DNA from: Rhinopomastus cyanomelas
Taxonomy: Eukaryota > Chordata > Aves > Bucerotiformes > Rhinopomastidae
Reading direction: 5' to 3'
Assembly: GCA_013400115.1 (NCBI GenBank)
Contig: VXBP01005054.1
Location: 744,001 to 808,000 of the forward strand
DNA length: 64,000 bases
The notes under the pieces were generated by a model, which had not been told where the DNA came from, ran no database searches, and was given only the letters and a program-made list of their open reading frames with translations. Of the stretch, positions 1 through 11,003 are shown piece by piece (the first letter of the stretch is position 1; each line of letters opens with the position of its first letter). A program made the position numbers and the translations under genes.

Positions 1-2789
1 AAGATATAAAAACATCATTTAACATTCATAGTTTTAGGGAAACAGACACGACTACTCTGCTGCTGATTGTAGGGGGGTGTGTGATAGGCTACTCTATTTG
101 TAGTGTCACCTGCTGCATGACACTACACTGCGGCCATGGAAGTGATGAATTAAGCAATAGAGGTTGTCTCTGTATAGAAGATGCCATTTTGGCTTTGGAT
201 GGTTGTGGAAAATAATGTGGGAGCTGTATGCAAGCACATTGGTGTCCTGGTGTAAGTGGAAGTTGCATCACATGAATCATTGCAGCATGGAGCACTGTCT
301 GCTTCTTGACTTACTTCTGAGATCAGAAGTAGCTACGGGCCTGGAGGAGATTGAAGTGGCAGAGTTGTGTCAATAACTGCGTAACTGGAGGTGCTTGCTT
401 GTGTTTTTTGAGTGATTTTTGTGACCAGAAATTCAATGCAAAGAAAGCTGCACACAGGGTGGCTCTTGGTCTGACTCATGGACGCTCTGTACTTGGAAGG
501 TTTCTTGGGTAGGGTAGGGTTTGTCACTGTAATAGTTGCCACAGCACATCTGTGTGTATTTTGAATTGTCTTGCCAGCAACTTCATGGCCAAAGCAATTA
601 AAATGAACACTGCTTCAATAATAGCTTCAAAATATAGCACAGAGCTCTGATAAAAATTAAAATTAGCACAAGAAGGAGCTCTGTTGCAAACACAGGTGGC
701 AGAGGGTTGCCAAGCAGTAACATCACTGTGATGCATCCCATGTGGAAGTGACAGAGATTCACTCTGTCCAAACATGCTTTGGTTTGCATCAGTGAATTGC
801 TTGGACCTTAAGCCTTGTTCTATAAAAACACCTTTGGGCGAGGCTTTTCCACTGGTGCCACGTGTGCAGTGTGCCATGGGCTTTAGGATGGCAAAGACAG
901 GAAGAACAGTGTTGCTCAAACCAAGGCAAAACCTTGCAGGCAAGATGTCATCTTGTGGGTACAGCGTGCCCTCCAGCTCTGACCATTGTGACTCCTGCTG
1001 GAAGTTGACAGCTAAGAACCCGAGCTGTGTGTTTGTTCCGAGCCTGGTTCTAGGTGAATACCAGGATTCTGCATGCAAGGATCTAGTTCCCAGGATGTCT
1101 GCATGTAGGTGAGTTTGTAGTGCAGAACAACATTGCTGTCATCCCATCTCTTGCATAAGGAACTTAATGCTGGGGAAGTGCAGCTTTCTTCAGGAGCAGT
1201 TTTTTCCTTCTTTACACTGTGAATCTTTTTTTAAGCATGACTCTAGCAAAACGATCATTATTCAGCTCTGCAGAACTGGTAAATAATGCATGCTTCAGCT
1301 CTGCGGAGAGCTCTGAATGTGAAGTTCACTTCTTGCTAAGTAACTCATGGCAGATTAAACTGTGTGCGTTTGGTTTTGCTGGGATGGAGTTGATCGTCCA
1401 CATGCCATCTTTCCCAGTGCTGTGGGTGTGCTGGTAGCCAGAGGGCTGTTGATAACACCCCAGTGTTTTGGCTGCTGCTGAGCAGGGCTTGCACAGCACC
1501 AAGGCTGGGCTTGGGTTTTTCTTTCTTTTCTAATGTCTTCCCAAATGAGGATGGCTGAGGGTTGGGCTGGCAGCCCCAATATAAATGTGAGGGGAAAGGA
1601 GGAAGGTTGTCAGGGAGACGTTCGTTGATGGTGGTTTGTCCCTGAGAGCAAGCCCTACATGTGTTGGGCCCTGCTTCCCAGGATGGCCGCTAAACACCTT
1701 CTGCTGATGGCAAGTAGAGAATAGTCTTGGTTATTTGCCTTTGCTTTTTCTGCTTCATTAAACTCTTGCTGTCTTCACCCAGCAGCCTTTTGGTGTATTT
1801 TCCTCTTTCCTGTCTGTCCAAGAAGGGGGAATGATAGGGTGGCTTTGGTGGATGGCTACCCTCCAGCCAGGGCCAAACCACCACAGCTAGTTAGTGATTT
1901 ATTTACTCTTTTTCTCTCTCTCCACCCCTCAAGCTAAGAGAATAAATTAACTTCAGAAAATATTTGAGGAAGAGACATGAGTAATTTTCTCACACAAATG
2001 CCTGTATTTTTAGTTTTTCTAAAAATTGCTGCTAGGTCTTGGGTCCCAGTACATTGCTGAGATACTGAGTGTTGATGGGCTCGATGGCTCTGTGGATTTT
2101 GCCGTGGGTACAGATATGGGAGTTGGAGATATATTACAACACTCACCTGCTCATGTTTCACAAGCAAATGTATTTAAATAATATGAACTGTGGTGGCACT
2201 GGATGTCAAAGTGTTTACAAACATGTCAATAGTCTCTCAGACATGATCTGTTTAACAAGAATTGATAATAATAAAAAAAGTTGCATAAAGCAACTATATC
2301 AAGCAAGAAATCCTGCTTGGAAGATAAGAAAGTAGGGTTTCTTTCACTCTGGAATAAAATTTTTCCTTTTTTGTCCAGTTTTACCTTTTATTGTCCTTTA
2401 TTGCATTGATGAGTGTCCTATGTGTGGTTTAACAGTGTTAAAGCACGATGCTGTACCGTTGCATTGTGGTAGCGTGTTGCAGGGCTTGGAGAATTGCTGT
2501 GAGTAACCTTCAGTTACCAGTTGATTTGATACTGGAAGCGTAATATGTGGTGCTCAGCAGAAGCTGCAACAGGAACACCTGTATAGTGCAAGTGTGTGCA
2601 GCATCGTTACAAAAGCATTTATTTTGATGAGGCTGACAATAAGAAATGCTAACTACAGGCTGACTGCAGTATCTTAACTTCTAGTGACTCATGGCCTTTG
2701 TTGCAGCTGAGGTTTGGCAGAGAAATATGTCATAGATTTCAACAACGGTTGGTCTGAATACACAAATCAGGCAATTAATTGTGTTAATC
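1..2789. other. Single-copy-looking DNA, no recognised gene
   Basis: No repeat or gene family is recognised here. Two long open frames overlap on opposite strands: 524-1078 on the minus strand (184 codons) and 774-1112 on the plus strand (112 codons). Neither resembles a known family, and frames open on both strands at once are usually chance. A good donor-like splice sequence (TGTAG followed by GTGAGT) lies near 1107, with no clear exon upstream of it. Confidence 0.5.
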
Positions 2790-2848
2790 GTAGAATCATT
2801 AGGAAGGGACCTTGAAAGATCATCTAGTCCAATCCCCCTGCCACATCA
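2790..2848 (-). mobile_element. CR1 3'-tail fragment, antisense
   Basis: The plus strand reads TAGAATCATTAGGAAGGGAC and then the phrase 'ATCTAGTCCAATCCCCCTGCC'-like, the reverse complement of the conserved last 60 bases of avian CR1. Only the tail survives. The next 40 bases are a cytosine- and adenine-rich stretch that no longer matches. Confidence 0.8.
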
Positions 2849-3267
2849 CAATTGCAATCCTGCAACCCCCTGCAATCCACAATCGCAGCTGACGATGCAG
2901 TGGACTGAAGTGTTAAACCTGTGGCACATCCTTTTCAGCTCACTGTAAAATAACCAGTTGGGCCAAATACATGTTGACCGAGCAGGTGAAAATATCTGTC
3001 AAAAACTTCAATTATAGAACTAAATGTGGAGTGGGACAAGAATCATAGAATGCTGGTGAGGGCTTCCAGGAAGCTAATTCTGGATGGAAGCACTCCGGGG
3101 TTTTCAGCACAGACGCATACTTCTGGCGTTGTTTTAATAAAAAAAAAGAGCTTCCAGACGCGATGTGTAAAAACGTATTTATCAAAATCCATATTTTGCC
3201 AAGTCCTAGGAAGTAAAAATATCTTTGGAAAGGGACTTTTATGAGAAGAGCGATCGTTTCAAGCCTA

Positions 3268-3443
3268 AAAAGGGCAGATTTAGCTTGGATCTTAGGAAGA
3301 AATTTCTCAGCATGAGGGTTCTGAGGCACTGGAACAGGTTGCCCAGGGAAGCTTTGAGCAACCTGGTCTAGTGAGAGATGTTCCTGCAAGGGTGTTACAA
3401 CTAGATGATCTTTAATGTCCCTTCCAACCTAAACCATTCAATG
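3268..3443 (+). mobile_element. CR1 3'-end fragment
   Basis: This is a sense CR1 remnant. The DNA matches the segment that in intact copies encodes the end of ORF2 (fRLD-RK-f, then HWNRLPRE), here read as 'GCACTGGAACAGGTTGCCCA'. The usual 'ACTAGATGATCTTTAATGTC' tail follows. The terminal octamers have decayed to ATTCAATGG. No open frame is kept. Confidence 0.85.
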
Positions 3444-4200
3444 GTTAAGTAGGCTTTCTCTACAGTAGAAGCTTGTTCACATTCATTGCTTTGGGCTAGG
3501 AAAGGAACACAGGTGGCTGCAGCTCTCTACTCTGGCAGAAGTCCTCCTTAGTGTTCAGGGTCATAAGGGAAGGGGTAAAACTGCGGCAAGTGAAGATGTG
3601 ATGTCCAGGGACCTCAGAGAAAGATGGATTACAGGTCTGAGGAGGAAATTCAAGGCATCTGGTCTGGGTAAGTAAGTCAGAGTGCCCAACTTGCAGACCT
3701 TGCATAAGCACGGCTTCTATACCGGGGAGTCAGCACTAGAGGAGACAGTGTGCTTCTGGAGATGGGCCACAGTCTGCTTCCAAATATTTATGCTTCTTGT
3801 CAGCTTTCATGGTGATGGTTTCCACATCTATAACATTTGACAGGTAATTGCTGTTTGAAGGGCATGCATAAAAATGATTCACAGGCAACTGTAAACCGAA
3901 CTTATACACTAAAGGATAACAATCTTCGTTAATGAGCTGTACAAGACAATTATTGATTTATTTATTAAAACATTCCCAAGTACATGTAACCAGGGGAATG
4001 CACAGATAAATATTTAAAGACTGGCTGACAGTTTTTGCATGTAGCAAAAGCTCCAACTGAGACAGTAAATTTACAGAAAGATATATTTATAAGAAGTATA
4101 GATTTATGTAATTCATAGCAAGAAACAAAACTTGCATTAAACCCAGAGGTACTTCTCTTTAATTGTATTTATTTCTATTGACATTTTAGCTTGATACATA
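3444..4200. other. No gene recognised
   Basis: AT-rich DNA without a recognised repeat or coding frame. The stretch 3890-4190 is especially rich in A and T. Confidence 0.5.
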
Positions 4201-4250
4201 TGTTGGACTAGATGATCCTTGAGGTCCCTTCCAACCTAGTATTCTATGAA
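4201..4250 (+). mobile_element. CR1 3'-tail fragment
   Basis: This is a short sense tail, recognised by 'TTGGACTAGATGATCCTTGA', then GGTCCCTTCCAACC and a single ATTCTATG octamer. Nothing 5' of the last 50 bases of the element remains. Confidence 0.8.
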
Positions 4251-4339
4251 AAATGAAGCGTCCAAACTATTAATAAGGTAAACGAACATTTTTTCTATCC
4301 AAGTAGTTTATTAGTCATGTCACAGGACCATACTGAAGA

Positions 4340-6110
4340 GGATGAAACCTAACCCTACTTGGGAACAACTCTGTTGTGCCGAGTTTGATTACGTTTCTTC
4401 TCGTCCTATCATTGTTGTACACAATCAGGTTATTCAAGTGAGAGGTTTAAGTGTTCACATTATGATTCTTAACCTCATTCTTCACACCCCAGAGGGAGAA
4501 AAATTGTTCTATTGTTATGGTTTTGTTAAATATACGGGTGAGTGCATGCCCTTCTAATGTTTATTACGCACACACTCTTTTAGCTTGGTTTAAGGATTTT
4601 CTCATTGTGGTACTTGCTCTTAGCAGGCATGCTGGGTTATCCCCAGAACAAAAATGTGAAAGAATTATTAAGCATGCAGGGCTGACACTTGATTTGCCAT
4701 TACCTTGGCAGTTGAAATGGCTTGTATTCTTGGATTGCTAAATAATCAGTAAGTTTAAAGCAATATGGGTTTTCTTAAGGATTACACATCCTGTGTTGTG
4801 CAACTCCTACCACAAGTACTGAAGATCTGGCTCATGCTAGTAAGTCAGCTTCAGAGCTTCTATTAGATAAACAAATTGCTTAGATTTGTGGCACCACAAG
4901 GGTTGCAGAAAGTTGCAGGACTAGTACATATGGTTCCCTGAAAGGGTGGAAAAGGAGCAAATAAGGAAAACAGGTGACATGTTATCCGGTCTGTGCAAGA
5001 CATTGACAACAGAATTCATGTTGCTCATGGGTGAAGCTATTGCCAGTGCTAAAGGTTAACAGTAAAAGAGTTTCAGCCACAGGGCTATCTCCTTCAGTGG
5101 TCAAGAAGGCTGCTGTGAAGCTGAATTTTGGCTCAGGTGATGATACTTGGCACATTTTCATTTGTAAAAACTTGAATATTAAGCTTTTCCTACCATTCTA
5201 CTGGCATACGAGGACTATTTTTTCCTTCTACATTGTTTGATCACTTTATATTTAGCCTTTTTTACGGCTCCTTCTACTCCACTTGTTGTAGGAAGCAGTA
5301 GTTCCACAAAAGTCAGGATGATAATGGCCCTAGAACAAAAGGTGGGTTATGTGTTAAGGATTGTTTCAGTGTAGATCTACTGCTGGTTTGTTAGTTTCTG
5401 TGTGGGAAAGCAAAGGAAGGAGAATGGTACTAGAAATACAACACAATGTGATTGTTGCGGAAGCATAGGAGTCCACTTGTGCTCTGCATGGATTCTTCTC
5501 AAGACCGGCTCTGTTTATCACTTAATTGACTCTTTACATGGAACAGACTGTGTTAGTTATATGTTTACTCGCTCTTGCACCAAATTGTCAGTGACTAAGA
5601 AACCTGCTCATCAAAGCCAGATTTTCTCAGGCAGAGTTCATGAAGCATTTGCAAAGCCAGTATTTTTACACCAGCAGTCGTGTCATCCCCCTTGCAATCA
5701 GATTAGGTTATGCAATTTAGAGCCCAAGTAAAGCTGAGTTTCAGCAGATAACCCCTTGTGGCAATTGTGTATTGCGTAAGTGCCTCTGTCTTAAACAAAG
5801 GAACCACGCCAGTATGTGTTTCTTAGAGTCTATGGATGTGGACAGTGTTGCTCAAAGGTGGCATATGATCAGGAGTGCTGCTGCCTGCTGAGGGTGCTCA
5901 CAAGGCCTGTCAATCTGCCATTCTCATTGGATGTAGGATGATGAAAAAAGAAGCAAAGTAAAACTCCAAGTGACTTTGTTTTGTGGTTGTAACTCCCCAT
6001 GTTCTGAGGAAGGAGCAATGATGCCTGTGGCAAGCGTGATGATACGCCGTTATGGGATGTCACATGCAATGGACAGGCTATAAATGTGGGTACGAGTGTG
6101 GCAAATGGAG
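4340..6110 (+). pseudogene. Unrecognised broken coding-like stretch, cysteine-rich
   Basis: Four plus-strand frames follow one another: 4342-4557 (71 codons), 4517-4741 (74, overlapping the first in another frame), 5031-5240 (69) and 5402-5731 (109). The last continues a frame that is open back to about 5261 apart from one stop near 5372. The predicted peptides contain clustered cysteines (for example QCDCCG and CSAWILL in the last frame) and two adjacent N-glycosylation sequons (NGT, NTT). Cysteine-rich pieces continue to about 6100 between further stops and frame changes. This is what a decayed gene for a secreted or surface protein would look like, a retroviral envelope relic among the possibilities, but I recognise no family. 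Chance open frames in AT-rich DNA are a real alternative. Confidence 0.25.
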
Positions 6111-7482
6111 TCTAATCTTCAGCTCTCTGCTGTTATAGCTGTTCAGTTCTGGGACTTCTGGTTGAGTCCACCACAGAATTGATGCTGAACATGTATGTCA
6201 CTGCTTTCCAAAAGAGTAGGACACGTGCAACTCAGGTTTTTAGCACTGAATGATCTTCCTTTTTCTTACAGGTTCAGCTCCGTCTTTTGGTAAGCAAATA
6301 GTTTCCTCTGCATGCTTCTAAGCTCTGTGGCACTTTTGAGACCAGACAGCTTCACTCCACAGAACTGTTTTTGAAAGGGAAAACAATTTCCCACCCAGAT
6401 TTCTAAGTCGAACAACCAGATGATTGGGAGTCACCAGTAAGATACCTCATTTTGCCCAGGTCTGTAAAAATCTGTAAGAAGTTGCTGTTATGAACAAGTT
6501 AAAACGAAATAATTTTACCTTTTTGAAACCTAATCGTTTATTCCTAGTCGAGTAGGGACTGTGTCCTAGAAACCTCATTCAGTTTTGTAGCTGTCTGTAG
6601 GAGGTCCTCTGTGCCTCACATTTTTTTCTAGCTGTATCAGTTTTATTATAGTTTCTTCCTCTGAATACTTCTCTTATTCCTAAAATACCAGTCTATAAAT
6701 GCTTCTGCTGCATCATGTTGTACATGTGCATCTGAATCTGCACGTGTGCTGCATAGAATAATGTCCTTCACGGTGAATCTGAAAATACTGCCAATGCTGT
6801 GTGGGAGATAACATGCACTCAGTTAGACAGGCACTCAATTCTTCCAGAATTCCTGCAGAAAACAGCACAACTGACAGCCAGAAACACGCTAACGAAGCTG
6901 CACAAAGCGTTTGCTCTGCAGACAGGGATTTTATTCCTGTGCACTGAAGATCAGTGATAGACAACATGCTTGCTGCCACATTAATAGGTTTTATTTTACT
7001 GCAACTCTTAAATCCTGATCTTCAGCTTGTCGTGCATTTGCCATACTAAACCTTCCTGTAAGACTCTGCTCATATCTTTCTCATGCTCCATCCCTTCTGA
7101 TACATTTGGCAGACAATGAAATGAGATAGAAATGTTAAGGCAGTACTAACAATAAGATATGGACTATCTCACTGAGGATGAAAACCACCATGACTCTTGT
7201 GTCTTCTCTCATGTCTAGCTGTTAAAATCCTACCAACCAACTTGTGAAAAATCTATCAACTATCAGTTCTTCTGTGGAATCTGTTACGACATTGTTTACT
7301 CTTCAGTTTAGATTTCTGTGTTATATGTGTTTCTGTGACTTCCATTTTTTATCACACATCGTTCACACTTAACCAGTGTTTGAATGTTAATAATCACACC
7401 TAGCTCTACAAATGAGTGTGAACCCTACTATGTAGACTCTACTTTGATTAACCTCATTTCTCCTGCTGCAGTTCTTCAGTAG
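6111..7482. other. No gene recognised
   Basis: AT-rich DNA. A strong acceptor-like tract (TTTTTCTTACAG) ends at 6271 and a donor-like GTAAGC starts at 6290, bracketing 18 bases. No supported exon or repeat was seen elsewhere in the stretch. Confidence 0.45.
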
Positions 7483-7779
7483 TGACATAGGGAAAGATCC
7501 AAGAATTCTGTTTAGAGTTTCTGAAGAGGTAATTTATTATCGCTGGTGGGTGCATGGGGGCTTGCGCTCCACAAGCGTGCACACTAAGCTGGCCACAAAA
7601 CCATGATTATATGTTGTAAAATAATATATATTCATTAGATTTCCCAATGTGCCTAATACATATTAATGATATGTCTGCTTCACATGCAAATTAAGTCTCC
7701 TCCCATTTGACTGTGCACTGTCTTTAGTGGTAAGGGTCTTCCTGCTTGTCATCATTCCTTGTGTAATTGTTTGTTAACA
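7483..7779 (-). mobile_element. Solo LTR, endogenous retrovirus-like (family C, copy 1)
   Basis: The minus strand shows an AATAAA polyadenylation signal (plus-strand 7533-7538), followed by about 50 bases that match a second copy near 31.9 kb almost base for base (AATTACCTC, then AAACTCTAAACAGA, then TTCTTGG). Upstream of the signal both copies share GTGTGC, CTTGTGGAG and GCACC motifs. The unit starts TG and ends CA if the edges are placed as given. The 5' edge is uncertain and I see no clear target-site duplication. There are no internal retroviral genes alongside, so this is a solo LTR. Confidence 0.7.
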
Positions 7780-8822
7780 TCTGCTTCCTTATCTTCCTCA
7801 CCAAGGACAAAGTACAGGGCATCTGCTTCTTATCTTAGGAATGTGACCTCCACGATGGATAGAGTCTGGCTCATTATCGTGTTCAAGGCCTGTTTGCCTT
7901 CTTGCTGTAATGAGCAGTTGTTTTCTAAGTTTAAAGTTATGCTCACCCCATCAGTCAGTAGCAAAAACACTGGGGTGCTGTCAACAGCCCTCTGCCTACC
8001 AGCACACCCACAGAACTGGGAGAGATGCATGGGGAGAATCAACTCCATCCCAGCTAAACTCAGTCAAAGTATCTTAACATAACTGATAGCTTTTGGACTC
8101 TGCTCTAAATACAGAGCACTACGAGCTATTTTACTCTTGTTCCTAAAACCACCACATTTAGCTCTTTATTTTCTTCACACTAGAATTTTTGGCTTTCACT
8201 GTTAGGTAGCAGGATTCCTGTGCATCAGTGGAAGAACACTGTTTTGTCCAAATCGTCACTGTTTCTTAATGCAGGGATAAAAAAAAAATCAATTTTAAGA
8301 AATTGCAGTCAAGGTTTTTATAAATGAGTGTTGGAGAAATGGCACCTTGAGGAGTTACTCTAATTAACTGAACTTCTGATCCTGTAAAATGATTCAGAGT
8401 ACAGTGGCTTTATGGAGATACCATTGACATTAATGGAACCCTACTGGTTGTGTCAATTCAAGCACACTGAGAATCAGGATTAACATTGTTAGGTGTTGCA
8501 CTTTGATATGTTAATTAATTCATTAAGTACATGAATGTCTCTGGAGGGGATTTAATACTTAATCCTCCACAGGGCATGCTTTTTGGGCATTCAAGGACCA
8601 CTTCCCTGAGGACCTACAGCAGTTTATGTGGTGCCAGATATGTGCACACAGTGAGTCCTCTCCAGAGGTCACATACTTCTGCACATTGTGTGGAGATACC
8701 AAGTGATGAGTGTGTTTGAACTCTCTTCTGGTGTATGACTCTTGATTCCAATGAGATGAGACCAATGACTCGAATGCCTGTTGCGCCTACAAAAGATTAT
8801 TGTGCGCTTGGAGGGGAAGCAG
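7780..8822. other. No gene recognised
   Basis: The frames at 7759-8082 (plus) and 7830-8048 (minus) overlap on opposite strands and match nothing I know. No repeat was recognised. Confidence 0.5.
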
Positions 8823-9670
8823 ATCATAGAATCATAGAATGATTGGGGATTAGAAGGGACACATCACTCTTATAATAAGGGCTCCAGAACTGGACACAGT
8901 CCTCCAGGTGGGGTCTCACCAGAGCAGAGTAGAGGGGGAGAATCACCTCCCTCGCCCTGCTGGCCACACTTCTCCTGATGCAGCCCAGGATCAGGTCTGC
9001 CTTCTGGGCTGCAAGTGCACACTGCTGGCTCATGTTGAGCTTTTCATCCACAAGCACCCCCAGGTCCCTCTCCTCAGGGCTATTCTGCAGCCAGTCACTG
9101 CCTAGCCTGTATTTATGCTTAGCATTGCCTGCACCCAGATGCAGGACCTTACACTTGGTCTTGTTGAACCCCATGAGGATGGCTTATGTCCTCCTGTCCA
9201 GCCTGTCCAGGTCCCTCTGGATGGCATCCCTGCCCTCCAGTGTGTCTGCTGCACCACACAGCTCGGTGTGGTCAGCAAACTTGCTGAGGGTGCACTCAAT
9301 GCCTTTATCCATGTCACCGACAAAGATGTTGAACAAGACTGGTCCCAGGACTGATCCCTGAGGGACTCTGCTTGTCACTGGCCTCCACTTGGACATGGAT
9401 GCATCAACAACCACTCTCTGGGTGTGGCCATCAAGCCAGTTCCTTACCCATCTAGTGGTCCACCCATCAAAGCCATGTTCCACCAGCTTGGAGACCAGAA
9501 TGTGGTGCAGGACAGTCAAAGGTTTTGCTCAGGTCCAGGTAAATGATATCAGTTGCCCACCCCTCATCCATTAATATTGTGACCTGTTCATAGAAGTCCA
9601 CCAGGTTTGTCAGGCAGGATTTTCCCTTGATGAAGCCATGCTGATTGTTCCAAATCACCTCTTCACTACT
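8823..9670 (-). mobile_element. CR1 LINE, 5'-truncated, reverse transcriptase region
   Basis: This antisense copy runs from the 3' tail (8823, two octamers) to the RT domain. Minus-strand frames give the RT pieces in order: NNQHGFIKGKSCLTN and YLDLSKTFD (9658-9467), VPQGSVLGPVLFNIF and SKFADH (9519-9184), then MGFNKTKCKVLHLG through ILPLYSALVRPHLE (9174-8824). The catalytic box, normally FADD, reads FADH, so one of the two adjacent aspartates is lost. At least two frame changes separate the pieces, and about 400 bases between the RT end and the tail are deleted. CR1 copies itself by target-primed reverse transcription; this copy is dead. Confidence 0.95.
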
Positions 9671-10632
9671 GACTGAGGTAAAGAAGTCATTGATCCTTGA
9701 GTTGTAGCTGAATCATGGCAGCTGCAGAGCTGAAAGCTGCAGCTGACTCCCAACAGCATATGTTCCATGTTAGTGCCTAGAGGCAACTGCTATTTGCATT
9801 GTGACAGTGTCAATTATCACCTACAACACTCTGTTCTGTAGAATTGCAGATGTTCTGGGTCTTGCTAGTAACAGGGATCAATTTTACAAGGATGTTTGAT
9901 GTCCCACACAATTAAAACACAAATCTTGGGTTCTTGGCTCCCCTTTCCAGAAGGACTGGCTGGCATAAAGCAGACACAAGACATTAGTGCTCTAATTTTA
10001 AACAGGAATTTCATTCTGGACTCTGTGGGGTAAATTCTCTGTTGATGAGGCACGATAAGCCAAGTTGTGCTGCTTGTTGGAAAAGTGAATGTTTGTGCAG
10101 TCCTCTCCAGGACAAATTCATTGAACTCACTGATAGCCTGCAGTGGACTTACTCTGCTCCAAATAAACCCCCCAGTGTCAATCACATTAATTAACTGTGT
10201 AACAAAACATTACTTGTTGGTAGTAGCCTTTACAAGGGAAGTTTTTATCATCAGTGGTTAGGGTTGAAAACTAATGATAGCATTATGACATCAGGTGATG
10301 CATTCCTGCAGCTACTGCTCCCTTTGAACATGCATAATTGGCTGCAGAAGCAATTACAGTTCTTGTTGTAATGTAATATAAAATAGCAACATGGTCTGAT
10401 AACTGTGGTGACAGCAATTTGAGATGGCATTCTATAGCAAACCCCTTAATGAGCTGGGGAAGGTTTCTGATGCTGAGCTAATGCAGAACCCACTTTCAGC
10501 CACTGTGGTAGAGGTATCAGACATTATTATTATTTTAAAGCCAAAAAGGACAAGTGTGCCTTGCAATTTACCATCAGAACATGCAGTGAGATTACCTTCT
10601 CTTTCACCTTGGAATAATCTCCAACTCAGCAC
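9671..10632. other. No gene recognised
   Basis: Single-copy-looking sequence between the CR1 and the solo LTR. The short frames at 9865-10185 (minus) and 10424-10663 (plus) are not recognised; the latter runs into the LTR. Confidence 0.45.
10626..10632. repeat. Target-site duplication, left copy
   Basis: TCAGCAC immediately precedes the LTR that begins TGATGCAG. The identical heptamer follows the other end at 10997-11003. Confidence 0.8.
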
Positions 10633-10996
10633 TGATGCAGTGAAAACTCAACCAGAGTTATGAAGCAGGCATCCTTTATTGCAGCGCCGGGCCACGCACA
10701 GGGATCTTTCCTCCAAAAAACGTGGCCCCCTTTTCCAGGCAGGGTTCTGGGTCAAATCGTGGTGGTACCCGCATTATTTATTTTACACCAGTGTGTGCCT
10801 TCAACATTTAGCTTAGTTTTTTTACAGAAACCAATTGTGTTAGTTTATCAGGCCTGTTGTCTCCCTGGCTCCAGTCCCTTTTGTCTCTTTACCGTAGTCT
10901 TTTAGAACAAGCCTCTCCCCAGCAGCCTGGAAGCACCCTGTTAGTCACCCCCCATGCCCAGCACTCGTGTATTGTTATGTGTTAGGCTTCCCCACA
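10633..10996 (-). mobile_element. Solo LTR of an endogenous retrovirus
   Basis: Read on the minus strand, the 364-base unit starts TGTGGGGAAGCC and ends CTGCATCA, giving the TG...CA termini of retroviral LTRs. An AATAAA polyadenylation signal (plus-strand 10675-10680) lies 40 bases from the 3' edge, and the region before it is GC-rich with several CpGs (GGCCCGGCGC), as in many avian LTRs. Perfect 7-bp direct repeats (TCAGCAC) flank it. No internal genes are present, so recombination between two LTRs probably removed the provirus body. The exact repeat length could be 5-6 bp plus a chance match. Confidence 0.85.
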
Positions 10997-11003
10997 TCAG
11001 CAC
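10997..11003. repeat. Target-site duplication, right copy
   Basis: TCAGCAC directly follows the LTR terminus CCCCACA and matches 10626-10632 exactly. Confidence 0.8.

Noticed and set aside
524..1112. Overlapping 184-codon (minus) and 112-codon (plus) frames
   Set aside because: Open on both strands over the same DNA with no recognisable protein; lengths are within chance for 64 kb.
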